DNA from: Saussurea involucrata
Taxonomy: Eukaryota; Streptophyta; Magnoliopsida; Asterales; Asteraceae
Reading direction: 5' to 3'
DNA: 64,000 nt
Assembly (NCBI GenBank): GCA_033807775.1
Contig: CM066326.1
Coordinates: 95,148,873-95,212,872 of the forward strand
Shown here: one piece after another, positions 40,410 through 51,854 of the stretch
Layout of the letters: every line of letters starts with the position of its first letter
Position numbering within the stretch: the stretch's first letter is position 1
The notes under the pieces: generated by a model
What the model was told of the DNA's origin: nothing
Databases searched by the model: none
Seen by the model: only the letters and a program-made list of their open reading frames with translations
Position numbers and translations under genes: made by a program

Positions 40410-41179
40410 GAGTCTACACATCAAACGTGGTGTATCAGAAAGTCTTACGCGACTAACAAGGTACGAGTTATTATTAAACATTTTTTACAACTATTTGTAA
40501 AGATTATAATCATAAAACTTTTATTACAGGGCATGTCTTCATATGGATGCTTCAAGTGATACCTTAGCGTATTTTGTAGGTATCGATTTATATTATAAAG
40601 ATGATTACATTTTTATTTTGTGTAAACATGAATTTTGGTTTTTTGGTTAATTATGAATTGCAGTAATCTAATTACAACAAAAACTTTTTGGTCAACCAAC
40701 CATTATGAACTTTAAAGTTTATATAGATCATAAACGTCATACTCTCACGACCAACTTTATGTGGCGTTGTCAAGAAGGACATCACGCGGAAATACGAAGG
40801 TATTAGTAAAGCCTGCCAAAAAGTTCAATCGTCCTCGAGTCTACACATCAAACGTGGTGTATCAAGAAGTCTTACGCGAATAACAAGGTATGAGTTATTA
40901 TTAAACATTTTTTACAACTATTTGTATAGATTATAATCATAAAACTTTTATTACAGGGCATGTCTTCGTATGGATGCTTCAAGTGATATCTTAGCGTATT
41001 TTGTAGGCATCGATTTATATTATAAATATGATTACATTTTTTTGTGTAAACACGAATCTTGGTTTTTTGGTTAATTATGAATTGCAGGAATCTAATTACA
41101 ACAAAAACTTTTTGGTCAACCAACCATTATGAACTTTAAAGTTTATAAAGATCATAAACGTCATACTCTCAATTTACAA
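40410..41179 (+). repeat. Tandem duplication (343-bp units) of a helicase 3' segment within the Helitron
   Basis: Units 40410-40752 and 40837-41179, offset 427 bp, start GAGTCTACACATCAAACGTGG and are highly similar throughout. Each contains an intron-like GGTA(C/T)GAGTTATT...TTACAGGG segment. The 84-bp between them encodes the conserved end of the helicase. Confidence 0.85.
40746..40883 (+). pseudogene. PIF1/Helitron helicase C-terminal remnant
   Basis: Reads HDQLYVALSRRTSRGNTKVL, then VKPAKKFNRPRVYTSNVVYQ, and ends EVLRE stop. LYVALSR.TS is the conserved motif VI region of PIF1-like helicases found in Helitron RepHel proteins. Upstream helicase and Rep domains are absent. Confidence 0.75.
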
Positions 41180-41324
41180 AAAAAAATGGCATCCCGCCGC
41201 ATTGTGTATTTGAGAAAAAAAGTCACTCAACCCCTTTGTCAAACTTGAGAGCTTTTCATTTTTCATTTTGCGATAAAATTTTCACACCTTTCTCACTCCG
41301 TGCATTGCACGGGTACACTACTAG

Positions 41325-43369
41325 TATGAAATAATGCATCAATAGAGTCTTAATTCTAAGATGGAATCTAACACAAAATATACTTTAATTAAAAATGAAA
41401 ACAAACAATTTACATATTAACAAGTAACCATTGCACTTTTTAATCAAAAACTATTTAATTAAATACATTATAACTATATATTAATAACGTGAAAGATCGT
41501 ATGAGAAGTTGAGGTTAACGTGACAAGTGTAAGAAGTGTATTTGAACAGTTGATCACTTTTAGTCAAGTGTCCTCTCATGAATTGCGGCTTAGAAGAAAA
41601 TTGATCTGGTGCATCTTATGTAACACCCGTAAATTTTGGGTAAGTACAATTTCAAGTTAGTGTAGAAATCGATCTTTAAGAAAAATAGGGGAAATATGAG
41701 CTTGGGCTGAAATCCTAGATTTTATGGTGTTTTTGGGTGAGAAATTCAAATGCGGGTCCAACGGTTCTTTCCGGAGCAAAATCGGAGCTAAAACGAAGAA
41801 GTTATGGCCAAAACGGTGTTCGGACCTTCGGTAGGTAAATAATGCGATATTGACATGGTCATAGTCGTGTGTCATTGTCGTTCAAATGTACCTGCCCACT
41901 TTGAAGTCGCGTTTTTCCACCTCCTTTTCTCATTTTCTTTTCACCACTCCGTTTTTCTCTCCCAATAACCGAAACCCTTCACCCTCATTGTCGATTTTGA
42001 GCCTTTAAGCCCAAAGATTCGATATTTCAAGTGGTTTTCTTAATCTACCATGGTTATGGAAAGCTAAAGTTAGAACCCTTCCCACTTCATCTTTTTCACC
42101 AATTATTCTAGGGTTTTATCCAATCTTTTTTGTCCATTTTGAAGATTTGGAGCTTGAGGTTCATTGTGTTGGGTTACGGGATCTCAAGCACAATGGAAAT
42201 TAAAATTGTAACCCTCCAAGGACCCATACGAACCGGAATAAATCGGGTGTTTCGAAATTATACCTCACAGATAATGAGACTTTGAATCACAGCAACAAAC
42301 AAAGCTTGATGCCTCCACGGTATCCACGTGAACAATCTGAATCATTTGCCTTCTTGTGATGCTAGTCACGGTTTCAAAACTTAGAAAGAAAATGGAGCAT
42401 ATGTCGTAGGCAGGGCCGGTCCTAGGGTTTCCGGTGCCCTGGGCGAAAAAGCTAAAAGATGCCCCATGGTCGATTTTTAAACAAATGAAACATACTTTTT
42501 AAGGGTTTGCAATCTAGTCGATTCTAATTAATCATAATAAAATGATATAACAATGAAACTGATAGGGTTATTTTTATAACCCTATTTATAGCCTTTTATT
42601 ATAATTTTGAGCTAATTTTTATTCCCCATTGAGTCTTTTTAGTTAAGTTTAGTGTCTAATTTAGCAAATAAATACTTTGTACCTTAAAACGTCAAAATAA
42701 TATGTTTTTATATAATTTTAGCCAACTGCTCATTTAAAATGTCTTAATTGTAGGATGAATGCAAATGCCGATATATATATATATATATGCAAATACGTAT
42801 GGATTGCACGTAGCGGGATGAAAACGGACGACTTCATATTTTGGACACGACAACGTTTTTGCATCACTTGGGCCGAAAATTTGCAAGCTACAACTTCCAT
42901 CATCTGGGCCAATTTGTGAACTTGTATTTTTGGACTTATGGCTAAAGTGTTGATGGACTCATTTTTGGTACTTGAACTTTGGGCTGAATTTGGTTTGTTG
43001 CATGGGCCCCCATGTTCTACTCTTGGGCCCCAAGACCTCCACTTTGCTATATATATGTATGTAGTGTAGTGTAGTTTTCATCCATCAGTTTCCTCCATCT
43101 CATTTTAGATATTATAGTATAGTAGTAAGCATCCAATTATTGGTGGTTAGCTATAGAGAGAGAGAGAGAGAGCCGAGAGCCCTTTCTTTGTTTTCATTTT
43201 GTGGCTTCGGCCATGTGTAAGTAGTGAACCAAATCCATATTCCAATTGGGTTGGTTCACAATTCACACCCCGGTGGTTCCGTTTAACGCTCGGGTTTGAT
43301 TTCTCGTTTAATATAAGTGTTTTTATTAATCTCGTGTTTCCATTAATCGCAAAGTTCTCGCTAAACTTC
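41325..43369. other. Decayed repeats between the Helitron and the gypsy element
   Basis: A gypsy LTR-like start (TGTAACACCCGTAAATTTTGG) at 41619 is followed by several hundred bases of LTR-like sequence. A hAT-type terminus (CAGGGCCGGTCCTAGG) sits at 42411. There is a short TA run at 42771-42788, a GGGCCC-rich patch and TATATATA near 43050 followed by a GA run (43157-43172), which looks like a promoter/leader of another LTR. No gene is supported. Confidence 0.5.
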
Positions 43370-45004
43370 TGTAACAACCGGGTTTCGTTTGCAATTATGT
43401 ATAAGATTGGTGTCTTTTGCGAAAGAAATGAAAGTTAACTTGAGGGACTAATTTGTCATTTGGTGAAAGGAGTGTAGGGCACAAATCCCTAGGGCAGCCC
43501 TCATTTTTAGCAAAATCAGTATTTTGTGTTGGTGTTGGCGGCTAAGAGAGAACAAGAGAAAGAAAGAGGGGTTTGGGAAGAAATCAAGAGAAAAGGAGGA
43601 ACCAAGGAAGAATCTGCAAGGTAATACATCCTGAATCGGTTCTCCTGATCATTGTAGTACATTTCTTTCTTATTGGTATGAATTCTTAAGATTGATGTAG
43701 ATGATTCTTTGAGTTTTCACCATTTTCTTTTAAAATGGGTTTTATAGGTTTTTAGCTTGGTAATCGATTTAAAGGAGTAAAAAGAAGGATTAAGTGGATG
43801 TTTAGATTGGTGAATGAACCCTTAGGGTTGTCTAATCGCATTCGTGGTAGAAAATGGAGTAACAATCACTTTTAGACTGCTTATTTCGAACAACAGTCGT
43901 ATCCGGACACCATCAAGTTCTTGAAGTTATGGTAGTTTCCGGATATGAATGCTAGTCCCCGGGTGAGGTTTTATGATAGTTCCCGGGTGGGTGATCTTCC
44001 GGGTAGGTTGAGTTACCGGGTGTAGTATCCGGAAAGAAGGTGTATCCGGGAAGTCCTGGTATCCGGATAGTAGGGGTATCCGGGAAGTCCTGGTATCCGG
44101 ATAGTAGGGGTATCCGGGAAGTCATGATGTCCGGATAGGTTGGTACCCAGAAAGTGTCTGCTGGTCAGCAGGTTTGAGCCGTTTAATCTGATCCGAATCT
44201 AATGCCCTTAGGTGTTCGACTGGTTTAGCTTGGAGGAATATAAGAAGTGTGTTCTACGATAATCAAAGGTTAGTTCTCTCACTCCTTTTTATGACATACT
44301 ATTTTACTGAATATGGTTCCTTTATCGAGCATGAATTGATTTATAAAAGTTATGCATGTTTTCATGATTTACGTGTTTACTCGCAAATGAAAGATGCGTA
44401 AGGTTTTCATGAATATGATTTCAAATGTATGTGGAGTCGGTTGCACAGTGGGGTCAGGGTACCTTGGGATTTCTATTCCCTTGGGCATATGGAGGTTAGC
44501 TTGTAGGTTGGAATTCGTTTTCTCCTACATGAAGGAACGGGGAGTCCATTTGGATTCCGGCGTAGACGAGAGGGTGCCCGTTAGGCCCCAATCGTAGTAG
44601 CTTATGCGATCCCTGAACCCTGTGTTTAACCTTGGATGAAGTTATGAGAAAGATGTGAAAGTATTTTCTTTATGAAATTACCTTTATACTGTGATAAATG
44701 TTTATGGAGGGAATTCACTAGACTTTTTGGTCTAACCCTCGCTTTTCAAAAACTAAACCATTTTCAGGTAAGCGTACAGTGGGCAATTCTAGTAAGAATT
44801 AGATGGAGACGAGAAAGATGTGGAGCTCATAGCGACTCCAAGATTATGAAAGATGACTATAGATAGAATATCGGCTGTGGACGTAGAGTCTTCCGCTGTC
44901 AATTTTATTTAGATTACTTTATTGATGATGTAAAGACAAGATAATTATGTAATTTGAATGCTCATTTTCTAGATGAATGCATGTTATGTTTCTGGGACGT
45001 TACA
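43370..45004 (+). mobile_element. 5' LTR of a Ty3/gypsy element
   Basis: TGTAAC...GTTACA termini, 1635 bp, immediately followed by the primer-binding site TGGTATCAGAGCC (45007-45019). It contains a CCGG-rich tandem block (43940-44150). The 3' LTR is missing because the element is truncated at about 49474. Confidence 0.8.
44043..44144. repeat. 34-bp tandem repeat in the gypsy LTR
   Basis: Three units starting TATCCGGGAAGTC at 44043, 44077 and 44111; each has two CCGG sites. Additional single ATCCGG/CCCGG motifs extend upstream to about 43910. Confidence 0.9.
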
Positions 45005-45296
45005 AATGGTATCAGAGCCTTAGTTTAAGGGATTTAGGTGACCAATAGGGCCTAAACTTAAACTGTAAGATGAGGAACACAGCCGAGACATAGGATTGCC
45101 TTTAGGAACGATCACTATAAATGCGCTAGGAAATAAGGTGCCAAGGGCAAACGTGTAAGGTAAGTTTGGGATTACACCTGGCCAGTGTAATTACGAACTT
45201 ACAGGTACATGTGTGTGCTTAAACTTACCTTATATAGCAAGATTTTGTGTCATGTCTAGCAAAGGTTAATTATTGTCTTCTTTCAGCGTTAGTGAA

Positions 45297-47234
45297 ATGG
45301 CTGGGAGAACTTTGAGGAGTAAGTCGGCACCTGCTGTGCCAAGAAATCAAGATGAAGAGGTACTAGAGAATGGACCGGTGGAATCGGCGAGGGCAACTGT
45401 TACCCGTGGAAGAGGAAGAGGTAGGGGTTGTGGAAGGGGTCGGGGGAGAACACCCCGTCGGGCTGCCACCCAAGTGGCCGGGGATGGGGGAAACCCGAAC
45501 CTGAGAACGACTCGTGCAACCAGAAGAACGAGGAGTGTGGAAGCCCCCGTTCGTCAAGAAGACTCTCTCCAGGAGAGTTCAGCTTCTGCAAGAAGGGTAA
45601 CTCAGCCAAGGGGACGTGGTCGAGGCCGTGGATCTACTTTTGTCACTCGAGAGAACCTAGCTGCTGAATTGGGTAAGATTCAAGAGACCTTACAGGCTCT
45701 CCTCACCAAACAGAATGAGTCGGCTTCGGGAAGCAAAGAAGCAAGTGAGAACCGAGAAAGCGTGGAACTGTCTAGTCCGCTAGTGACCGGTGCTGGGAGT
45801 CACTTGAATTCAAACCCTCAAGTGATGAATGAGTTAGCAGCTAAGGGATGCAACTTCAAGGCCTTTGCCTCATGCAAGCCCCCTACTTTTAAGGGCGAAT
45901 ATGACCCTATTTTGGCAATGAAATGGGTAAAAGAAATGGAACTGGTCTTCGATACATGCAAGTGTGATGATGGGGATAGAGTAATGTTTGCTCTGTCCAT
46001 GTTGAAATCTGATGCAGTTTACTGGTGGGAGGTTGAGACTGGGGGAAAGGGTTCAACAATGGCTAAGGGAATGTTGTGGGAAGCGTTTGTAGACAGGTTC
46101 AAAGCTCAGTTCTTCCCGCTCGCAGCAGTAAAAAGATTGGAAGAAGAGTTCTTGGGGTTGGATAAGGGAGGTATGACAGTGCGAGAGTATACTACAAAGT
46201 TTATTGAGAAGTCTCGCTTTGCAGATTTGTTTGTGCCAACGGAGGAACGCCGAGTGGAGCGTTTCATTCATGGGATGAAAAGCAGTATCCGAGAATTAGT
46301 TCTGACAAGGAACCCCACCACATTTCAGGCGGCCATTAACGCGACCGAGATGATCGAGAAAGAAAAGGTTCGCCAAACGACTGAGAAGAGTGGTGATAAA
46401 CGCAAATGGGATGGACCGGGTAAGGACTTTAGAAAAGGGAAAGTGTTTCGACCAGACAACCGTGTTAGTAAGGATACCATTGGAAAACCATGCACGAAAT
46501 GTAACATGGTGCATCGGGGAGAGTGCATGGCAGGTTCAAACTCATGCTACCGGTGTGGCTTGCCCGGTCACATGTCGAGGGATTGTCGCAGTGGGGGGAA
46601 ATCCTGTTACGAATGTGGGGCTACTGGCCACATACGTAATGATTGCCCACAATTGAAGAAAGGGGGATCAGTCCCGTATGGTGAACGACAGGGTGAGAAA
46701 GGAAATGACAAGAGAGCAGAACCGGTGCGTCCGAAGGGACGTGCATTCCGCATGACCACGGAAGAGGCGGAGGAAGTTCCAGATGTGGTGGCATGTACGT
46801 TTCTAGTGAACTCTCTATGTGCCAAGGTGTTATTTGATTCAGGAGCAAATCGCTCCTTTGTATCGCATGCTTTTATGAAATGTTTGGGGGTGAGGCCTAG
46901 ACGTTTGGAGAGAGCACTAGAGGTGGAAACTGCAAATGATAGTTGGGTGTATGTTAAGGAAGTAGTAGAAGATTGTGTCATAGATATAGAAGGGAGGTTG
47001 GTGCCTATGAAGTTATATCCCATGGAAATGGGAGAGTTTTATGTAGTGTTGGGTATGGATTGGTTAGCCGCGAACGATGCGAATATCGTTTGCAACAAAA
47101 AGCTGATCAGAATTCGGTTACCTGATGGAGATACCGTAGTGATCTATGGGAATCTCCGTGATAGAAAGACTAGCCTTATCTCCATGATTAGGGCTACTAA
47201 GTGTTTGAGGAAGGGGTGTCAAGGATTCTTGTAG
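45297..47234 (+). CDS. Ty3/gypsy gag-protease
   Basis: From ATG 45297 (MAGRTLRSKSAP) to the first in-frame stop at 47232-47234, about 645 codons. An Arg/Gly-rich N-terminus (GRGRGRGCGRGRGR) is followed by a retrotransposon gag domain (FKGEYDPILAMKWVKEMELVF, YWWEVE, FLGLDKGGMTVREYTTKF) at about residues 195-340. Two CCHC zinc knuckles follow (CYRCGLPGHMSRDC and CYECGATGHIRNDC, nt about 46544-46640), then an aspartic protease (LFDSGANRSFVS, nt about 46829; VVLGMDWL). The start codon shown is the first ATG in frame after the leader. Confidence 0.85.
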   Translation: MAGRTLRSKSAPAVPRNQDEEVLENGPVESARATVTRGRGRGRGCGRGRGRTPRRAATQVAGDGGNPNLRTTRATRRTRSVEAPVRQEDSLQESSASARRVTQPRGRGRGRGSTFVTRENLAAELGKIQETLQALLTKQNESASGSKEASENRESVELSSPLVTGAGSHLNSNPQVMNELAAKGCNFKAFASCKPPTFKGEYDPILAMKWVKEMELVFDTCKCDDGDRVMFALSMLKSDAVYWWEVETGGKGSTMAKGMLWEAFVDRFKAQFFPLAAVKRLEEEFLGLDKGGMTVREYTTKFIEKSRFADLFVPTEERRVERFIHGMKSSIRELVLTRNPTTFQAAINATEMIEKEKVRQTTEKSGDKRKWDGPGKDFRKGKVFRPDNRVSKDTIGKPCTKCNMVHRGECMAGSNSCYRCGLPGHMSRDCRSGGKSCYECGATGHIRNDCPQLKKGGSVPYGERQGEKGNDKRAEPVRPKGRAFRMTTEEAEEVPDVVACTFLVNSLCAKVLFDSGANRSFVSHAFMKCLGVRPRRLERALEVETANDSWVYVKEVVEDCVIDIEGRLVPMKLYPMEMGEFYVVLGMDWLAANDANIVCNKKLIRIRLPDGDTVVIYGNLRDRKTSLISMIRATKCLRKGCQGFL

Positions 47235-47237
47235 TAC

Positions 47238-49474
47238 GTGTTGGACGCCAAGAAAGAGAAGCGTGGGGTGGGTGATGTGCGAGTGGTAAATGAGTACCCG
47301 GAAGTATTTCCGGATGACTTGACAAGGCTACCTCCGGATCGTCAGATCGAGTTCAGAATCGATTTGATGCCCGGAGCTGCACCTATCGCCCGCGCACCGT
47401 ATAGATTGGCGTCGTCCGAGATGAAGGAAATGATGACTCAGTTATAGGAGTTGTTAGACTAGGGATTCGTTAGACCGAGTACGTCTCCATGGGGAGCACT
47501 TGTGCTCTTCGTGAAGAAGAAGGACGGTACCATGCGTATGTGCATAGATTATCGAGAACTCAACAAGGTCACGATCAAGAACAAGTATCCGATACCGAGG
47601 ATTGACGACCTGTTCGACCAGTTACAAGGAGCCGGTTATTTTTCCTTGATAGATCTGAGGTCAGGGTATCACCAACTCAAGGTGAGGGAGGAGGATGTGC
47701 CGAAGACTTCTTTCAGGACCAGGTATGGACACTACGAATTCTTGGTGATGCCGTTCGGGTTGACCAACGCCCCAGCAGCATTCATGGACTTAATGAATAG
47801 GGTATGCCAACCTTATTTAGACCAGTTTGTGATAGTGTTCATAGATGACATCCTGATATTTTCAAGATCGGAAAGGGAGCACGAAAGTCATCTTCGGACG
47901 ATTCTCGAGCTGCTAAAGCAAGAGAAGTTGTATGCGAAGTTTTCTAAATGCGAGTTTTGGCTAAGGGAGGTGCAGTTTCTCGGACACGTAGTGTCTGGGA
48001 AGGGAATTATGGTTGACCCGGCTAAGATTGAGGCCATCAAAGATTGGGAACAACCTAAGAATCCGTCTGAAGTTCGGAGTTTCCTCGGGCTGGCGGGGTA
48101 CTACTGAAAGTTCATCAAGGACTTTTCGCGCATCGCCACGCCATTAACGGCCTTAACCAAGAAGAATGCCAAGTTCATTTGGTCGGAGAAGCAAGCGGAA
48201 GCATTTCAAAGGTTTAAGGATATGTTGAGCAGCGCTCCGGTGTTGTCACTACCGGATGGTTCAGACGATTTTGTGGTTTTCAGCGATGCCTCGAAACTTG
48301 GGTTGGGTTGTGTACTCATGCAATGAGGTAATGTGATCGCTTATGCCTCCCGACAGTTAAAGGATCATGAGGTTCGTTATCCTACGCATGATTTAGAATT
48401 GGCGGCAGTGGTTTTTGCCCTGAAGATTTGGCGGCATTACCTGTATGGGACGAAGTGCCAGATCTTCACGGACCACAAGAGCTTATGTCATCTCTTTGAT
48501 CAAAAAGAGTTGAATATGCGCCAAAGGAGATGGATTGAATTGTTGATCGACTACGACTGTAAGATTGAATATCACCCGGGTAGGGCAAACGTAGTGGCAG
48601 ACGCTTTGAGCCGTAAGGAACGAAGTGAAACCCCCAGTATTGTGGCCATGAGGGTTGAGGTGACATTCAACTTGTTAGCGGAAATAAAGAAATGTCAAGT
48701 TGAAGTGCTCGAGGTCGATAATCTCAAGAAGGAAAGAATGGTAGGACAAGTGTCCTTATTAGAGGAAGATAGTCGAGGGGTGAAGTGTCTTAGTGGAAGG
48801 ATCTGGGTTCCGAAACTCGGAGAGCTCCGAAAGCTGATACTTGAAGAAGCTCACAAGTCCAAGTACACGATTCACCCCGGAACTAACAAAATGTATGGAG
48901 ATCTACGCCGAGATTATTGGTGGCCTAGAATGAAAAAGGACGTAGCTCATTTTGTGGAGACCTGTATTACGTGTTCACGTGTTAAAATTGAGCACCAACG
49001 ACCGTACGGGAAGCTTCAGTCTTTAGAGATACCTATGTGGAAGTGGGATCAAATTACGATGGACTTCGTAACCCACTTGCCTAAGACTCCAAAGGGTTAT
49101 GACGCCATATGGGTGATTGTGGGCCGTCTCACGAAGTCGGTACACTTCTTGCCAATACAAGAGTCTTACTCGCTGGACCGGCTAGCGAAGTTGTATATCG
49201 ATGAGATTGTAACCCGTCATGAGGTGCCATCGTTGATAGTCTCTGACCGGGATAGCAGATTTACCTCCACGTTTTGGAGGAGTTTCCAAAGAGAAATGGG
49301 ATCACAGATTAAGATGAGTACCGCTTATCATCCTCAGACCGACGATCAGAGTGAGCGAACGATCTAGACGTTAGAAGACATGTTAAGAGCGTGTGCTTTG
49401 GATTTCCAAGGCTCATGGGAAAAAACACCTACCGCTAATCGAGTTTGCTTATAATAATAGCTATCACTCGAGCA
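47238..49474 (+). pseudogene. Ty3/gypsy reverse transcriptase-RNase H-integrase, nonsense-ridden and truncated
   Basis: Continues the gag frame without any shift until about 49420. RT: EYPEVFPDDL, RMCIDYRELNKVTIKNKYP, active site VFIDDILIF (nt about 47840), FLGHVVS. RNase H: VFSDASKLGLG, ELAAVVFALKIWRHYLYG, ADALSRKE. Integrase: HPGTNKMYGDLRRDYWWPRM...CITCSR, then WDQITMDFVTHLP, SDRDSRFTSTFW and MSTAYHPQTD. In-frame stops at 47232, 47445, 47460, 48105, 48324 and 49365. A one-base gain in an A-run (about 49420) shifts the last segment, and homology ends at about 49474 where another element begins on the opposite strand. No chromodomain or 3' LTR remains. Confidence 0.85.
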
Positions 49475-50910
49475 TGTGGAAGCATATGATTTTGGTACAT
49501 CTTTCTTTGGAACTGTTGTGCCTTTGACTCTCCATTCCATCTTCACCTTTTTGAAGACTGAAACTTCTTTAGGTTTGGAAGTATTAACTGTAGGCACATT
49601 TGTTTTGTTATCTGATTTATCAAGCAGAGGATTATAGAAGAGATTTGTAGAACGAATCTGATCTTTTGAGAAATCTGTTGATATATTAAATTGTTTAGAA
49701 GGAATGTTTTTAAAACTTGAACTTGAAGCAGTTTTAAAAGAACATTCAGAATCATTTGAATCAACAAATGGAGTCTGAAAGATAGAATTATGACTGGTCT
49801 GCTTTGAGACATCAAATTTAAAAATGACGTCTTCAAGTTCTTTAACTTTGTATATCAAAACATTTTTCTCTTTCGAAATTAGATCAAATTTCTTTTGGAG
49901 ATCAGATTTGATCAATTGGTCCTTCATAATATTAGCTGATAAACCAGATAATCTTTTGGTAAGATTAAGAATTGCATCTTCAAAATGTTTGCGTTCTGAT
50001 TCAAAATCTTTTTCCAAAAACTTTCTTTTATTAGTAATCTCTTTGAAAGTTTCCATATTTTTCTTTTTAAGAGTTTTATTTTCCTTTTCAAAGAGATTTT
50101 CCTTTTCCGTGAAATCTTTTCTTTCCTTTTTCAAAAGATTTTCTAAATCAGAGATTTTCTAAATCAGAGATTTTCTAAATCGGAGATTTTCACGGAAAGC
50201 TCGGAACTTTTAATCTCAAAAGATTTGCGTTCAGTTTTAAAAACAGCTCTTTCTTTCTCAAGCTTCTCTTTTTCAAAAAATAAAACTTTTTCAAAGTCGG
50301 AGACTTGCTTCAAAAGTTTTACATATTTAAGCTCAAATTCTTTCTTTTATTCAAGAGAAAAATTAGACAGTTTTCTCTTTAGCTCAGCGTTTTCACTGTC
50401 CAAACTTTTTTCTTTATCTTGAACTTCTTTTAATTGAGCATGTAACTTTAAGTTCCACTTCACTCTCTTTTCTTCCCTAATCTTCATATCAGCATTTTCA
50501 CTTTGAAGAGTTGTTACTTTCTCTTGAAGTTTCTTGATTTGATCGTGCAGACTTGAGTTGTCTGTCTTTGCTTCAAGATCTGCAATATAAACGTCAAGAT
50601 CAGTAACTCTTTTAATAAGTCTATCATTTGAAGAAGAAATGTCTAAAATTTGTCTCTTCAATTTAGCATTTTCTTCCTCTTTATTTAAAACAGGAGCTGA
50701 AGGATTTGAAGTATTAGATATAAGAGTTTGCTTCAAACCTTCACTACTGGATTTAACAAAAGTTTGCTTCAAACCTTCACTACTGGATTTAACAAAAGTT
50801 TGCTTCAAACTTTCATTATTAGATTTAACCGAAATTTGTGGAGTTGGAGGTATTTCAGTTATAAGAACTTGTTGCAATCTTAAAACCCCATCTTCTGTAT
50901 AAGTAGACAT
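49475..50910 (-). pseudogene. Coiled-coil, gag-like protein of a minus-strand LTR element, truncated
   Basis: From ATG 50910 (MSTYTEDGVLRLQQVL). Residues about 30-62 carry three near-copies of a 12-residue repeat (LKQTFVKSSSEG). Most of the rest is heptad-rich coiled coil (KLKRQILDISSSNDRLIKRV, LQEKVTTLQSENADM, and after a stop near 50347, EKENKTLKKKNMETFKEI). A second interruption lies near 50160. The end of the readable frame (KMEWRVKG, VPKSYAST) resembles the region just before the zinc knuckle in some Asteraceae Copia polyproteins. It stops at the junction with the gypsy element. The 5' context (leader, PBS at 51841, LTR) fits an LTR retroelement gag region. Confidence 0.55.
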
Positions 50911-51090
50911 CTTTAATATTGCTAGATGGATCTTTCAGAAAATCAAGCAGAAAGTGTATGAAATACACTATAGAAAAAAATTTATATAAAACTTTTTCTT
51001 GAAAAACTCTTAACGTGTATAAAATACACTATAGAAAAAATTTCGGAATATTTTTTTTTCTCAAAATACTTTTTTTAATCAACACGAATT

Positions 51091-51277
51091 CGGATCTATA
51101 AGGGTGCGAAATCAATGGATTCGGACCAAAAAGGGTGCGAAGCCAATGGATTCGGACCAAGAAGGGTTCGAAACCAATGGATTCGGACCAAGAAGGGTTC
51201 GAAACCAATGGATTTCGAATGTATAAGGATCCGAAACCAACAGATTTCGTATTCTTAAGGATCCGAAACCAAAACTT
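51091..51277. repeat. 31-bp tandem repeat in the leader of the minus-strand element
   Basis: About six units of 31 bp starting at 51091, each resembling CGGACCAAGAAGGGTTCGAA followed by ACCAATGGATT; the two central units are identical and the outer ones diverge. Shorter GATCCGAAACC/GGTCCGAAATC echoes continue to about 51385. It lies between the PBS and the coding region. Confidence 0.88.
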
Positions 51278-51840
51278 AAACAAATATCACTTCTCTTTGT
51301 GATCCGAAACCATGCAACAGTAAATGATGAGTGGTCCGAAATCCTTATGAATGATCTGAAATCTTCATGAATGATCCGAAACCTTCACTTAATACCCAAA
51401 AACCACTGATTCTGCCATAACTTCTTCGATTCTTGATCAATTGAAATGAAACTTACACCGATTTGTTCGAAATCAAATTCCGCACACTTTTCTTGTTGAT
51501 TACAAATCCTAATTCGATCAAATATGTCGAATTTTGATCCAAAATCAGTAAAAATAGGGTTTTCGAACAGACAGATCTAAAATGGTCAATTCGATGAATT
51601 TTATGCAAAATTTGGTAGGAACTCGTGTATTAAAGATGACCAGGGATGAAAAACGAGTTCAGTGATGTAAAATTTCAATCCAAAAGATCAAAAATGGCTG
51701 AAAAGTCGAATTCTGGATGAATAGTAATCGAAGAAGGGTCAGAAATCATCATGAACAGTAAACTCTGAAGGATCTGAAATCTTCAATGCAGTGTAAAAAG
51801 TCTTCAATTTGCTTCTTAACCTGCTTGAATCTTCTGTTTA

Positions 51841-51852
51841 GCTCTGATACCA
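51841..51852 (-). promoter_or_regulatory. tRNA-iMet primer-binding site
   Basis: Minus strand TGGTATCAGAGC, three bases inside the LTR boundary at 51855; it orients the element leftwards. Confidence 0.8.
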
Positions 51853-51854
51853 AT

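Larger units (their letters stand above)
35362..41324 (+). mobile_element. Helitron carrying helicase remnants and a nested MULE
   Basis: Starts TCTATACTATCTTATAATA after a host A (35361) and ends CTAG (41321-41324) before a host T. A GC-rich hairpin (CCGTGC ATT GCACGG, 41298-41312) precedes the 3' end. A 45-codon remnant of a PIF1/Helitron-type helicase C-terminus (40746-40883) supports an autonomous origin. No Rep domain remains. A MULE (about 35520-40162) sits inside it. Confidence 0.85.

Noticed and set aside
45363..47023. Several minus-strand ORFs under the gypsy gag
   Set aside because: Antisense shadows of gag-protease with no motifs.
51091..51385. Regular 31-bp repeats suggestive of a CRISPR-like array
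   Set aside because: The repeats are directly adjacent with no unique spacers, in a plant LTR-element leader; they are a minisatellite.
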